IMG/VR virus record: IMGVR_UViG_3300046516_000543
Location: 1 to 53,224 of that record
Reading direction: 5' to 3' (one strand)
DNA from: a virus
Length of the DNA stretch: 53,224 nucleotides
Position 1 is the stretch's first letter. Every line of letters starts with the position of its first letter. Shown in pieces: positions 38,520 to 45,978 of the stretch. The translations under genes and the position numbers were made by a program. A model generated the notes under the pieces. That model saw only the letters and a program-made list of their open reading frames with translations, was not told the DNA's origin and made no database searches.

Positions 38520-40757
38520 ATGCCAATTCTTGCGCCGATCATGGTGACGGCAGGGATTCCCAGCGTCGAATATATCGTCGTCGCGGGCGGCGGTGGTGGT
38601 GGCGGCTCTGACCCAGGCTGTATCGGCGGCCACGGCGGCGCTGGCGGTATGCTGGTCGGCACGTTGCTCGGCACCACCTTTGTGTCGGGCACCGGCTACC
38701 CCGTTACAGTCGGCGCTGGCGGACCAGCGAGCGCCGGATGGGCAAACGGCAGTCCTGGCGGCGATAGCTCCTTTGCGGGCATCACCACGACCGGCGGCGG
38801 CTTTGGCGGCGCTGGTTATAACGCTGGCGGCGGCCTTGGCTATCAGGGCGGCAACGGCGGGTCGGCGGGCGGCGGCGGTGGTGGCGGCAGCGGCACCGGC
38901 GGCCCTGGCGGCAGCAACGTCGCCGGTCAAGGCAATCTGGCGGGCACTGGCGTCGGCGGCAACGGCGGCGGTGGTGGCGGCAAGGGCGCGGCTGGCTCGG
39001 GCGGCAGCGGCGGTGCGGGCCTCGCAAGCTCCATCAGTGGCGCGTCGGTCACCTATGCAGCGGGCGGCTCTTATCGCGGCGATGGCAGCGGCGTTAACGC
39101 CTCGCCAGCCGCAGCAAACACCGGCAACGGCGGCGGTGGCGGTTTTGCCGCAGCGGGCGGCGCGGGCGGCTCTGGCATCGTCATCGCGCGTTATCTCGGA
39201 CCGCAACAGGCGACCGGCGGCACCGTCACGAGCGCGGGCGGCTACACCATCCACACGTTCACATCGAGTGGCGCGCTGACGTTCGGCCCGCCCAACGTCG
39301 AATATCTTTTGGTCGGCGGCGGCGCTGGCGGCGCTGGCAGCAATGCCGGGGGCACTGTCGGCGGCGGTGGTGGTGCTGGCGGATTGTTGCAGGGCACGTT
39401 CCTTTCATTGTCGCCCGGTGCTTATGCGGTCACGGTTGGCGCGGGCGGCCCGGCGGGCACCGGATGGGCCAACGGCACCAGCGGCGGCAACACAACTTTT
39501 AATTCGCTAACGGCGTTGGCTGGCGGCATCGGCGGTGCTGGCAGCACCGGCGGCCCTGCAAACTCTGCTGGCAGCGGCGGCTCGGGCGGCGGCGGCGGCG
39601 GTTCCGGCACAGCAAGCCCCGGCAACGGTGGGCCCGGCACCGCTGGACAAGGCAACAACGGCGCGAACGGTGTTGGCGGCTTTGGCGGTGGCGGTGGCGG
39701 CGCTGGTGCGAACGCATCCGGCACTGCCAGCGGTGCGGGCCTCGCAAGCTCCATCAGTGGCGCGTCGGTCACCTATGCGGTCGGCGGTCGCGGCGACGGC
39801 GTGGCTGGCAACGGCACGCTGCCGGGACCACAGGCGGCCAACACCGGCAACGGCGGCACTGGCGGCTATAGCGCGCCCGGTGGTGCTGGCGGCTCGGGTG
39901 TTGTTGTTCTGCGCTATCGCGGCGCGGTGCAAGCCACCGGCGGCACCGTCACGCAAAGCGGCGGCTACACCATCCACACATTCACGGCCAGCGGCACGTT
40001 CACGATGCTTTATCTGACGCCGCTGGCGCTGCCGCCCTTGGACTATCTCGTTGTTGCCGGTGGCGGCGGTGGTGGCGGAACGCAAGACTCTGATTTCATC
40101 ATCGGCGGCGGTGGTGGTGCTGGCGGATTGTTGCAGGGCACGCTGGCGTCGGCGGTCGCCAACAAGTCATACACTGTCACGATTGGTGCTGCCGGTGACG
40201 CTGGCACCACCGCGCCGTCGAGTGGGGTTCAAGGCGGCAATAGCCAGTTCGATACCATCATCGCGACCGGCGGCGGCTCGGGCGGCTATGGGTATGGCGG
40301 CGCAGCGGCAGCGGGCGGCACTGGCGGCTCGGGCGGCGGCGGTGGTGGTGCGGGATCATCGATTGGCACCGGCGGCGCTGGCACAGCGGGACAGGGCAAT
40401 GCTGGGTCAGCCGGATCAGGCGGCGGCACCGGCGGCAACGGCGGCGGTGCTGGTGGTGCTGGCTCAGTGAGCGGACCTGGACTCGCGAGTTCGATCAGCG
40501 GCGCGTCAGTCACCTACGCAACAGGAGGTCTCGGCAACGGTGCGTATGGATTTAACACTCAACCATCGTCCAGGGCCGCTAACAGCGGCGACGGCGGCTA
40601 TGGCGGCTATGGCTACTACGGCGGATGGGGCGGCTCGGGTGTCGTGATCGTCCGGTATCCTGGCTCGCCGCGCGCCACCGGCGGCACGGTGACATCGGTT
40701 GGCGGCTACACGATCCACACCTTCACCAGCAGCGGCACGTTCGTGTTCGGCTCTTGA
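38520..40757 (+). CDS. Triple-repeat glycine-rich adhesin
   Basis: A 745-residue protein composed of three repeats of about 245 residues, starting near residues 15, 260 and 507. Each opens V-E-Y- or L-D-Y-x-V-V-x-G-G-G and ends G-G-x-T-I-H-T-F-T. Each repeat has a polyglycine core and the segment G-L-A-S-S-I-S-G-A-S-V-T-Y-A. Repeats 1 and 2 are nearly identical at DNA level across this segment (39010-39060 and 39730-39780), so duplication or conversion is recent. The glycine-rich fold resembles polyglycine-II adhesins that bind host surface glycans or porins; this role is inferred. Confidence 0.78.
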   Translation: MPILAPIMVTAGIPSVEYIVVAGGGGGGGSDPGCIGGHGGAGGMLVGTLLGTTFVSGTGYPVTVGAGGPASAGWANGSPGGDSSFAGITTTGGGFGGAGYNAGGGLGYQGGNGGSAGGGGGGGSGTGGPGGSNVAGQGNLAGTGVGGNGGGGGGKGAAGSGGSGGAGLASSISGASVTYAAGGSYRGDGSGVNASPAAANTGNGGGGGFAAAGGAGGSGIVIARYLGPQQATGGTVTSAGGYTIHTFTSSGALTFGPPNVEYLLVGGGAGGAGSNAGGTVGGGGGAGGLLQGTFLSLSPGAYAVTVGAGGPAGTGWANGTSGGNTTFNSLTALAGGIGGAGSTGGPANSAGSGGSGGGGGGSGTASPGNGGPGTAGQGNNGANGVGGFGGGGGGAGANASGTASGAGLASSISGASVTYAVGGRGDGVAGNGTLPGPQAANTGNGGTGGYSAPGGAGGSGVVVLRYRGAVQATGGTVTQSGGYTIHTFTASGTFTMLYLTPLALPPLDYLVVAGGGGGGGTQDSDFIIGGGGGAGGLLQGTLASAVANKSYTVTIGAAGDAGTTAPSSGVQGGNSQFDTIIATGGGSGGYGYGGAAAAGGTGGSGGGGGGAGSSIGTGGAGTAGQGNAGSAGSGGGTGGNGGGAGGAGSVSGPGLASSISGASVTYATGGLGNGAYGFNTQPSSRAANSGDGGYGGYGYYGGWGGSGVVIVRYPGSPRATGGTVTSVGGYTIHTFTSSGTFVFGS

Positions 40758-40769
40758 GAGAGGCATGGC

Positions 40770-40973
40770 ATGGCAGAAAAAATCTATCTGATGATCGATG
40801 AGAACGGCATCGTGCAAAATGCTTGCGTGTGGGATGGCGTGACGCCCTACGCGCCGCCGTCCGGCTGGACGCTCGAAGAGGTGCAAGAGGGCGAATACTA
40901 CGAGTTCGGCAAGCCGCGTGGCATCGAACCACCGCCGCCGCCAGAAGAGCCTGTTGCGACACCACAGACATGA
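40770..40973 (+). CDS. Hypothetical tail-associated small protein
   Basis: A 67-residue protein: M-A-E-K-I-Y-L-M-I-D-E-N-G-I-V-Q-N-A, then P-P-S-G-W-T-L-E-E-V and a Pro-rich end. This pattern (short beta-hairpin plus G-W) is frequent in small tail-fibre accessory proteins. GAGAGG precedes the ATG. It ends four bases inside the next gene. Confidence 0.6.
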   Translation: MAEKIYLMIDENGIVQNACVWDGVTPYAPPSGWTLEEVQEGEYYEFGKPRGIEPPPPPEEPVATPQT

Positions 40974-41254
40974 CCGAACTCAAGTCATGGGTGAGGTCCA
41001 ACGCGACGCTGGTCTACTTCTTGATCGCGCAGGCCATCTTTATCGGCGGTCTGGCATTCAGCGGTTACGGCTACATGGTGCGGCTGGAGACTCGGGTCAG
41101 CACGCTGGAGACGCGAGGCTCGCCGCATCTCAACGTGATCGACAACCGACTGACGGTGCTGGAGAGCACGACGAAGGACAACAAGCGCAGCATTGACCGG
41201 ATTGTCGACGTGATGACCAAGGAGCTTCACGTCTCGCCGTCGAGGGATCGATGA
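40970..41254 (+). CDS. Single-span membrane protein of the lysis cassette
   Basis: A 94-residue protein with one transmembrane helix at about 11-35 (L-V-Y-F-L-I-A-Q-A-I-F-I-G-G-L-A-F) and a charged coiled-coil C-terminal domain (L-E-T-R-V-S-T-L-E-T-R). Position before the endolysin and architecture fit a holin- or spanin-like protein. I could not decide which. Confidence 0.6.
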   Translation: MTELKSWVRSNATLVYFLIAQAIFIGGLAFSGYGYMVRLETRVSTLETRGSPHLNVIDNRLTVLESTTKDNKRSIDRIVDVMTKELHVSPSRDR

Positions 41255-41388
41255 AAGCAATTCTGTGGGCTCTGTGGCAACGCCTGAAGGTAATTAGAAT
41301 CCGCAAGGCTGAGTCTGGCGGCTGGTACCTCACCACATTCGGTTACGCCTTTCACATTCAACGTGTGAGCAAGGACAAGGTCAAATGA
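41251..41388 (+). CDS. Small basic hypothetical protein
   Basis: A 45-residue ORF (M-K-A-I-L-W-A-L-W-Q-R-L-K ... V-S-K-D-K-V-K) with ATGA overlaps on both sides. The Trp/Leu-rich amphipathic start could associate with the membrane. No family recognised. Confidence 0.6.
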   Translation: MKAILWALWQRLKVIRIRKAESGGWYLTTFGYAFHIQRVSKDKVK

Positions 41389-42338
41389 CATACAACCGCA
41401 TCGTCATATCGTCCGGGCACGGCAAGTTCGTGCGCGGCGCATCCGGGCTGATCGACGAGGTCGACGAGGCTCGCCGCGTGGTCGAGCATCTGGCCGACGA
41501 ACTCAGCGGCATGAATGTCGAGGTCGTGGTGTTTCACGACGACACCAGCCATAGCCAGAACGAAAACCTCAACACCATCGTCAACTTCCACAACAGCCAG
41601 GAGCGCGACCTGGATGTTAGCGTTCACTTCAATGCCTACGTCGAAACCGAAAAGCCGATGGGCGTCGAATGCCTCTACGTCACGCAATCCGGTCTAGCCG
41701 CCGAAGTGTCGGCCGCCATCGCATCGTGCGGCTTCACCAATCGCGGGGCGAAGAAGCGCAGCGACCTGTTCTTTTTGAACAACACCGACGAGCCAGCGAT
41801 CCTGATCGAGACGTGCTTCGTCGACAGCGTGACCGATGTCGGCGTCTATCACAAACACTTCGACAAGATTTGCTGCGCCATTGCCGGTGTGCTCGGCGGC
41901 GATGAGGATGACGCCGAACGTCCGGGGATTGAAGTCTGCCTGCGCGGCACGGTGAGTTGGTTTGGTGGCCCGAACGACAAGGGCGTTGCGCCGGACGAAG
42001 GACTCGCCTTCATCCAAAAGGTCGAGCAGGCCCCGCATCTGTTCCTGCCGCAGCAGCCACCCAACACCAGCGGGCTGGCACGGCGGCTCGATCCGCACGC
42101 GCACTATATTGCCTGCCGATGGAACTACGACACCACGCCGCACGACATGCTGCTGGATCAAGTTGCGCTGGTGATGGTGCCAAAGACCGGCCGGGCGCTC
42201 ACCGCCCATCCGTCAGATTGGGGACCGCATGTCGACACCGGCCGGGTCGCCGACATCAGCCCCGGCCTGATGGAAGCTCTCGGAATTCAGACCGACGATG
42301 AAGTCGAAGTTATCTTCCCGTACACCCGCAACATCTGA
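41385..42338 (+). CDS. Endolysin: N-acetylmuramoyl-L-alanine amidase with double-psi beta-barrel domain
   Basis: A 317-residue protein. The N-terminal domain (1-180) is Amidase_3. Zinc and catalytic residues are H12 (S-S-G-H-G), E28, H81 (S-V-H-F-N-A) and E142 (L-I-E-T-C). The C-terminal domain has G-T-V-S-W-F-G-G-P-N-D-K-G-V-A-P-D-E-G and H-Y-I-A-C-R-W-N-Y, as in RlpA/DPBB-like modules seen in some phage lysins. No signal peptide is visible, so it should need a holin. Confidence 0.9.
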   Translation: MTYNRIVISSGHGKFVRGASGLIDEVDEARRVVEHLADELSGMNVEVVVFHDDTSHSQNENLNTIVNFHNSQERDLDVSVHFNAYVETEKPMGVECLYVTQSGLAAEVSAAIASCGFTNRGAKKRSDLFFLNNTDEPAILIETCFVDSVTDVGVYHKHFDKICCAIAGVLGGDEDDAERPGIEVCLRGTVSWFGGPNDKGVAPDEGLAFIQKVEQAPHLFLPQQPPNTSGLARRLDPHAHYIACRWNYDTTPHDMLLDQVALVMVPKTGRALTAHPSDWGPHVDTGRVADISPGLMEALGIQTDDEVEVIFPYTRNI

Positions 42339-42450
42339 CCGGCCTCGACCGCGCCGCGTCTTTATCCCAACGCGACTCTGCGCCAAGTGCGAGGAGCGCC
42401 GCCGCAGGATCGCCGACGCCTGGAAGAAGCTCACAACCAAGGGAGAATGA
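42298..42450 (+). CDS. Small basic hypothetical protein with C-x2-C
   Basis: A 50-residue ORF starting 41 bases inside the endolysin gene. It is very basic (R-P-R-P-R-R-V-F-I-P-T-R-L-C-A-K-C-E-E-R-R-R-R), with one CxxC pair. The stop overlaps an ATG of the next region. Coding is less certain than for its neighbours because it shares sequence with the endolysin. Confidence 0.5.
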   Translation: MKSKLSSRTPATSDRPRPRRVFIPTRLCAKCEERRRRIADAWKKLTTKGE

Positions 42451-42452
42451 CC

Positions 42453-42632
42453 ATGGGACTCGGTTTGGCTTACTGGATTTTGATGCTGATCTGGTTGGTG
42501 TTCGGTCTGCTGACCCATTTCGGTTATGTCGGCGGGCCTTATGCTTTTGGCACCAGCACGCTGCTGCTGTTCGTGTTGTTCCTGCTGCTCGGCTGGCAGA
42601 CGTTCGGCCCGCCGCTGCGCAGGGGAGCATGA
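42453..42632 (+). CDS. Putative holin (two transmembrane segments)
   Basis: A 59-residue protein with two hydrophobic helices (about 4-22, L-A-Y-W-I-L-M-L-I-W-L-V; and about 33-50, L-L-L-F-V-L-F-L-L-L-G-W) and a basic C-terminal tail. GGGAGA lies 7 bases before this ATG; an in-frame ATG at 42447 is too close to that site. Size, topology and place fit a holin that releases the endolysin. Confidence 0.65.
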   Translation: MGLGLAYWILMLIWLVFGLLTHFGYVGGPYAFGTSTLLLFVLFLLLGWQTFGPPLRRGA

Positions 42633-42733
42633 ACCGCAACCTGATGATCGTCGCAATCGTGGGGCTCGTTCTGATTCTGATCGCGCTCGGCGTGACGGTC
42701 AGCGGCGTCGGCGATTGCTGTGACCTGAAATAA
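42629..42733 (+). CDS. Small single-span membrane protein
   Basis: A 34-residue ORF (M-N-R-N-L-M-I-V-A-I-V-G-L ... D-C-C-D-L-K), one transmembrane helix and a vicinal Cys pair. It starts in an ATGA overlap with the holin-like gene and is followed directly by the terminator. It could be a holin regulator or spanin-like element; not recognised. Confidence 0.6.
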   Translation: MNRNLMIVAIVGLVLILIALGVTVSGVGDCCDLK

Positions 42734-42734
42734 G

Positions 42735-42767
42735 AAGCCGCCCCGGCGTGAACCGGGGCGGCTTTTT
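42735..42767 (+). terminator. Strong intrinsic terminator of the late operon
   Basis: A perfect 12-bp stem (AAGCCGCCCCGG with CCGGGGCGGCTT, loop CGTGAA) followed by a T-run. It ends plus-strand late transcription directly before the convergent minus cluster. Confidence 0.9.
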
Positions 42768-42778
42768 CGTTTGTCGCG

Positions 42779-43198
42779 TCAGCCTTGCCGGATGTGCTCC
42801 AGCGCAGCTTTGCCGGTCAACGGCATTTGCTTGAGCTTGCCGGTCAGCTTGGCGTCGCGCTTCTCTTTCTCGATGACGCGACGCTCGGCGTTCCTGTCCT
42901 TCGTTTTAGGATCAGCCATCAGGTTGCGCCGGTCGAGGAACGTGGGGATGTCCTCCTCCGGTGTCGGTGCTGCTGCTGCTGCTGCCGCTGGCGGTGCCAT
43001 TGGCTGCGGCCCACGCTGTGGCACAGACCGCGCCTTGGCCAGTGCCTTGGTCTGCCGGGCCAGGAGCTTGCGCAGCCGGTCGAGCTTGACCTCGCACTTC
43101 ACCAGCTTGGCCAGCAAGGCATCTCGTTGCGCCAACGTGCGGTACATGGTATCCGTTGTCTCGCGGTGGCGCTTTTCTTGAAGGGTCGTCATCGTCAT
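42779..43198 (-). CDS. Coiled-coil and Ala/Pro-rich hypothetical protein
   Basis: A 139-residue protein. A basic coiled coil (about 20-55) is followed by an Ala/Pro linker (about 66-80) and a Lys/Arg-rich C-terminal part (K-T-K-D-R-N-A-E-R-R-V-I-E-K-E-K-R). GGAG lies before the ATG. It converges with the lysis genes. No family recognised; a DNA- or RNA-associated role is possible from its charge. Confidence 0.65.
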   Translation of the reverse strand: MTMTTLQEKRHRETTDTMYRTLAQRDALLAKLVKCEVKLDRLRKLLARQTKALAKARSVPQRGPQPMAPPAAAAAAAPTPEEDIPTFLDRRNLMADPKTKDRNAERRVIEKEKRDAKLTGKLKQMPLTGKAALEHIRQG

Positions 43199-43222
43199 CG
43201 TGTTGTCTCCTTTCGAGTGGAG

Positions 43223-43260
43223 CCCGTCAGCCCTTACCGGCTGGCGGGTTTTTCTTTTTT
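43223..43260 (+). terminator. Plus-strand intrinsic terminator inside the minus cluster
   Basis: Stem CCCGTCAGCC with GGCTGGCGGG (one G-U pair), loop of 6, then TTTTTCTTTTTT on the plus strand. No plus-strand gene ends here. It may be a backstop for readthrough or end an unannotated RNA. Confidence 0.65.
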
Positions 43261-43480
43261 GTCGGCCGGGTGAATTCCAGGCTGACCAGGAGAGTGTAGC
43301 AAATGGGGTCCGCGCTTTTTTCGGTTTTGCTGAATCGCGATGTCGGCAAGCCGCATGAACATTGGCTTGGCGAAAAAACTTCGCGCTATTGACTTGAGGC
43401 TCCACGGGCCTCGCCGCAATCGAATTGATAACTTTGGATTGCGATGAAGCCGATGGATCGCGGGTCGGCGAAGTCGATAT
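43256..43480. other. Non-coding interval of the right minus cluster
   Basis: About 220 bases without a credible gene between the minus-strand stops and starts. A possible minus extended -10 (TGCTACACT) lies at 43293-43301, about 95 bases before the 43198 start. There is A/T-rich sequence at 43370-43390 and 43480-43490. No clear -35 partner is visible. Confidence 0.4.
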
Positions 43481-43639
43481 TTATTTTTTTCGGGAATCTC
43501 GGCGTCTGATCAATTCGAGCCGCAGCAGCCGCGTCCAAGGATGACGAACACCGAGATCGGTTTTGGCAAATCGATAGTCGCGGGTGAGCTTGCCCAGCGG
43601 CCACGTCGACATCGGCTTGCCCATCCAGTTCGGCTTCAT
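43481..43639 (-). CDS. Small basic hypothetical protein
   Basis: A 52-residue protein, Trp- and Arg-rich (K-P-N-W-M-G-K-P-M-S-T-W ... R-L-E-L-I-R-R-R-D-S-R-K-K). It starts in an ATGA overlap with the upstream gene and is the last gene of that operon. Function unknown. Confidence 0.6.
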   Translation of the reverse strand: MKPNWMGKPMSTWPLGKLTRDYRFAKTDLGVRHPWTRLLRLELIRRRDSRKK

Positions 43640-44262
43640 CGTTGTCGCGTCGAGCGCCGCCGTCGCGGTTCCCAATGCTTCAGCCCATCGTCTTGCGCGG
43701 GCGGCCCGTTGGCCAGCGCCTCGGCGACGATGACCCGACCCAGCGCATCGGGTAGCTGCTTGCCGTGAACCCAGTATTCGACCCGGATGAACGGCTCGGC
43801 CGGTTTGCAGTTGTCGTTGCCCGACACCAGGGTGTTACGCGCCATCACCGCGACGAACAGATCGCCGTGCGGTCGGCCCGGCATCATGGTGTGCTCGATC
43901 AATAGCTGGGTCGTGATCTTGGCCTGCGCCTTCTTCAGCCCGATCTCTTTGGTGTAGCGCGGCAGTGCGATGTACGGGCAAACCTGGAGCGCAAAATGGC
44001 TGCACTCATAGTGCATCGGTGGATCGATGAATGCGCCATTGGCGTGAAACGCCGAAAGCGCGCCGCCGACGAACCAGCGCCCGCGCAGCAGCTTGCCGCC
44101 GCAGACTGAGCAAAGATCATGGGTGAGGCAGCGCACCCGCAGATGCTCTTGGTTGACGGCAAAGTGCGGCTGACCGTCGCGGTCGTACTGCACGATCCAC
44201 GGCACCGGGAAGCCGCGCTTGTCGACCTTCAGATGCTTCATACGGTCGGGGATGCCGATCAT
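43636..44262 (-). CDS. Zinc-finger-containing hypothetical protein
   Basis: A 208-residue protein. A C-L-T-H-D-L-C-S-V-C-G-G-K-L segment (about 45-60) and later H-Y-E-C-S-H-F and C-P-Y-I suggest one or two metal sites. The following region (A-K-I-T-T-Q-L-L-I-E-H-T) is mixed alpha/beta, and the end is very basic (R-R-R-R-S-T-R-Q-R). Probably nucleic-acid binding. The start forms TGATG with the upstream stop. Confidence 0.7.
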   Translation of the reverse strand: MIGIPDRMKHLKVDKRGFPVPWIVQYDRDGQPHFAVNQEHLRVRCLTHDLCSVCGGKLLRGRWFVGGALSAFHANGAFIDPPMHYECSHFALQVCPYIALPRYTKEIGLKKAQAKITTQLLIEHTMMPGRPHGDLFVAVMARNTLVSGNDNCKPAEPFIRVEYWVHGKQLPDALGRVIVAEALANGPPAQDDGLKHWEPRRRRSTRQR

Positions 44263-44510
44263 CACACGCGCCGGTCGAAGTCTTCGGCCAGCGCCTTGCA
44301 GAACTCGACGCGCTCATCTTCCGGGATGCCGATCACCAGGGCGAATTCCGTCGCGTCGGTCAGGATCGCCTTTTGATATTCGACCGGATCGATGGACGAC
44401 TTCGGGTCGGTCTGCGCGTAGAGCTTGTCGCGCTCCGGGTGCTCGTAGTTGAAGAACAGGTCCGACAGTTGGTAGCCGTTCAGGTGCAGCGCGATGCCGT
44501 ACAGACTCAT
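44262..44510 (-). CDS. Hypothetical protein
   Basis: An 82-residue protein (M-S-L-Y-G-I-A-L-H-L-N-G-Y ... F-C-K-A-L-A-E-D-F-D-R-R-V), predominantly helical. Tight packing in the operon supports expression. No family recognised. Confidence 0.65.
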   Translation of the reverse strand: MSLYGIALHLNGYQLSDLFFNYEHPERDKLYAQTDPKSSIDPVEYQKAILTDATEFALVIGIPEDERVEFCKALAEDFDRRV

Positions 44511-44526
44511 TTCCGGTTCTCCATGT

Positions 44527-45021
44527 TCAGAAGTGTGGCCGCAGCAATCCGACCATGCGGCCGACCGAGTGACCTTCGGTCATGTCGCGTATCTCCAGCG
44601 GCGACAGCTTGGCCTTGCCGTGCTCCGGTCGCAGGATGTAGCGGTGCGCCGTGATGATGTTGCCGTGCCGGTCTTCGGCGGTCAGCATCAAAATCTCGCG
44701 GCGGTCCGGGTGCTCGCTCAATCCGTCGCGCTCGATCCGCTTCCATTCATCTGGGCCTGGAACGCGGTTCTGGGTGTCCAGTATCCAGGCTTCGTCCATG
44801 AAGACGTAGCGTTCGACGTTCAGCTTGGCGAACGCGATCTTGATCATCCCGACTGAGATGTCCTTGTCCTTGTGCGGCGCGTTGAGGATCAAAGTCTGAC
44901 CGTCAGCGGTGACCGCGTGATACATCGGCAGCACCTTGCCGGTGTTTTTGAACAGCTTCGAAATCTGCTCGGAGGCAAACTCGATCAGCGCGTGGAGCTT
45001 GGCGTTCTCTGGCGTCGTCAT
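44527..45021 (-). CDS. Hypothetical protein
   Basis: A 164-residue protein in an ATGA overlap with the HTH gene. The region V-G-M-I-K-I-A-F-A-K-L-N-V-E-R-Y-V-F-M-D-E-A-W and R-R-E-I-L-M-L-T-A-E-D-R-H-G-N-I looks like a mixed beta fold of a conserved phage family I recall without function. The C-terminus ends in G-L-L-R-P-H-F. Confidence 0.65.
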   Translation of the reverse strand: MTTPENAKLHALIEFASEQISKLFKNTGKVLPMYHAVTADGQTLILNAPHKDKDISVGMIKIAFAKLNVERYVFMDEAWILDTQNRVPGPDEWKRIERDGLSEHPDRREILMLTAEDRHGNIITAHRYILRPEHGKAKLSPLEIRDMTEGHSVGRMVGLLRPHF

Positions 45022-45287
45022 GTTTTCAGCATCGCCGCCTTGGCATTGTCGGCGATCTCGCGCACCCACGCGGGCACCCCGTGCTTGAGGTACATATCCA
45101 GCAGCAGCGCGACCGTTTCCGGCACCTCGCGATCACCGGCAGAGATGCGCTGGCATTGCCGCAGCTTGAGCCCCAGCGCCGCAACAGTTGCTTGCCCGGA
45201 TGGTGTCAGGCCCAACTGCTCCAGCTTCGCCAGATATTTCTTGGTGGTGATCCGCTTGAGCGTTGCCGCATTCGTTTTTTTGGTCAT
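45018..45287 (-). CDS. HTH-like DNA-binding protein
   Basis: An 89-residue protein with a basic N-terminus and a Cro/XRE-like helical part: G-L-T-P-S-G-Q-A-T-V-A-A-L-G-L-K-L-R-Q-C-Q-R-I-S-A-G-D-R (written here across the helix pair) followed by V-P-E-T-V-A-L-L-L-D-M-Y. This compact form occurs in many alphaproteobacterial phages. It may act as a Cro-like regulator of the operator repeats; not shown. Confidence 0.68.
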   Translation of the reverse strand: MTKKTNAATLKRITTKKYLAKLEQLGLTPSGQATVAALGLKLRQCQRISAGDREVPETVALLLDMYLKHGVPAWVREIADNAKAAMLKT

Positions 45288-45538
45288 TTTGTCCTCGTGG
45301 CTGGGCTGGTGGTGCGGCCGACATCGCGGCCGGTCGGATCGTAGATCGTGGTGGTGCCTTGCGTGTCGGTCGAGGCGCGGCCGGTGACGTTGCCACGGCT
45401 GTCGTAGAACGTGGTGGTGCCCTGGCTGTCGGTGCTCGACTTGCCGACGCTGCGACCGCTGGCGTCGTAGTAGCTGCGCTGCTCGGCCAGCGCCGTGGTC
45501 GGCGCGAGCGCGATCAGCAGCAGGGTGATGAATCTCAT
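45284..45538 (-). CDS. Exported YD/RHS-like repeat protein
   Basis: An 84-residue protein with a signal peptide (M-R-F-I-T-L-L-L-I-A-L-A-P ... A-L-A) and 2.5 repeats of about 20 residues, Y-D-x-x-G-R/N-x-x-G-x-S-T-D-x-Q-G-T-T-T. This resembles RHS/YD repeats but much shorter. It should be periplasmic or surface-exposed. Coupled by ATGA to its upstream gene. Function unknown; similar proteins occur in Bradyrhizobium genomes as I recall. Confidence 0.75.
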   Translation of the reverse strand: MRFITLLLIALAPTTALAEQRSYYDASGRSVGKSSTDSQGTTTFYDSRGNVTGRASTDTQGTTTIYDPTGRDVGRTTSPATRTK

Positions 45539-45978
45539 TTGCGTTCCTTTTTGGCTGGTTTCTCGTTCAGAATTTCGTGCAGCCTGAGCTTTGAGGACTC
45601 GGGCAAGTTCTCGGCGACATCCTTCGCAAGATCGGCCATTTTCAGTTGGCCGGTGAGACGAAGCTCGCGGGCCAGCGCCTGGAAGGTGCGGGTGATTGCA
45701 TCGATCTTGGTACCGGCGCTGCTCATGGTGATTCTTTCTGATTTTGCATAAGGCCGCGACTCCAGCGGTGCAGCATTGCCGCGCAATTCGCCCTCGTTGA
45801 CGCCAAGCACTTCGGCGAGCTTGATGCGGTCGCGTTCGCCCAATTCCTCTGGCACACCACGTCGCAGAAATTGCTGGAGGTAGGATGTATTGCGTCCAAT
45901 TCTAACCGACGCATTGGACATACTGAGCCGCATCTTAGCCAGCCGCTCGACAATCAGTTGGCGCACGTTGTCGGTCAT
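45535..45978 (-). CDS. XRE-family transcriptional regulator
   Basis: A 147-residue protein. Residues 8-60 form an HTH domain (L-A-K-M-R-L-S-M-S-N-A-S-V-R-I-G-R-N-T-S ... L-A-E-V-L-G-V-N-E). The rest is helical, with R-L-T-G-Q-L-K-M-A-D-L-A, possibly for dimerisation. GGAG lies before the ATG, which overlaps the upstream stop as ATGA. It is a candidate repressor for the inverted-repeat promoters; no LexA-type peptidase domain is present. Confidence 0.75.
   Translation of the reverse strand: MTDNVRQLIVERLAKMRLSMSNASVRIGRNTSYLQQFLRRGVPEELGERDRIKLAEVLGVNEGELRGNAAPLESRPYAKSERITMSSAGTKIDAITRTFQALARELRLTGQLKMADLAKDVAENLPESSKLRLHEILNEKPAKKERK

Noticed and set aside
42298-42450. Treating the 50-residue basic ORF as certain
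   Set aside because: It is kept as a low-confidence feature because 41 bases are shared with the endolysin gene and no strong ribosome-binding site is visible.
43386-43604. A 72-codon minus frame ending at 43386
   Set aside because: It overlaps the ATGA-coupled 43481-43639 gene in another frame and has no ribosome-binding site.
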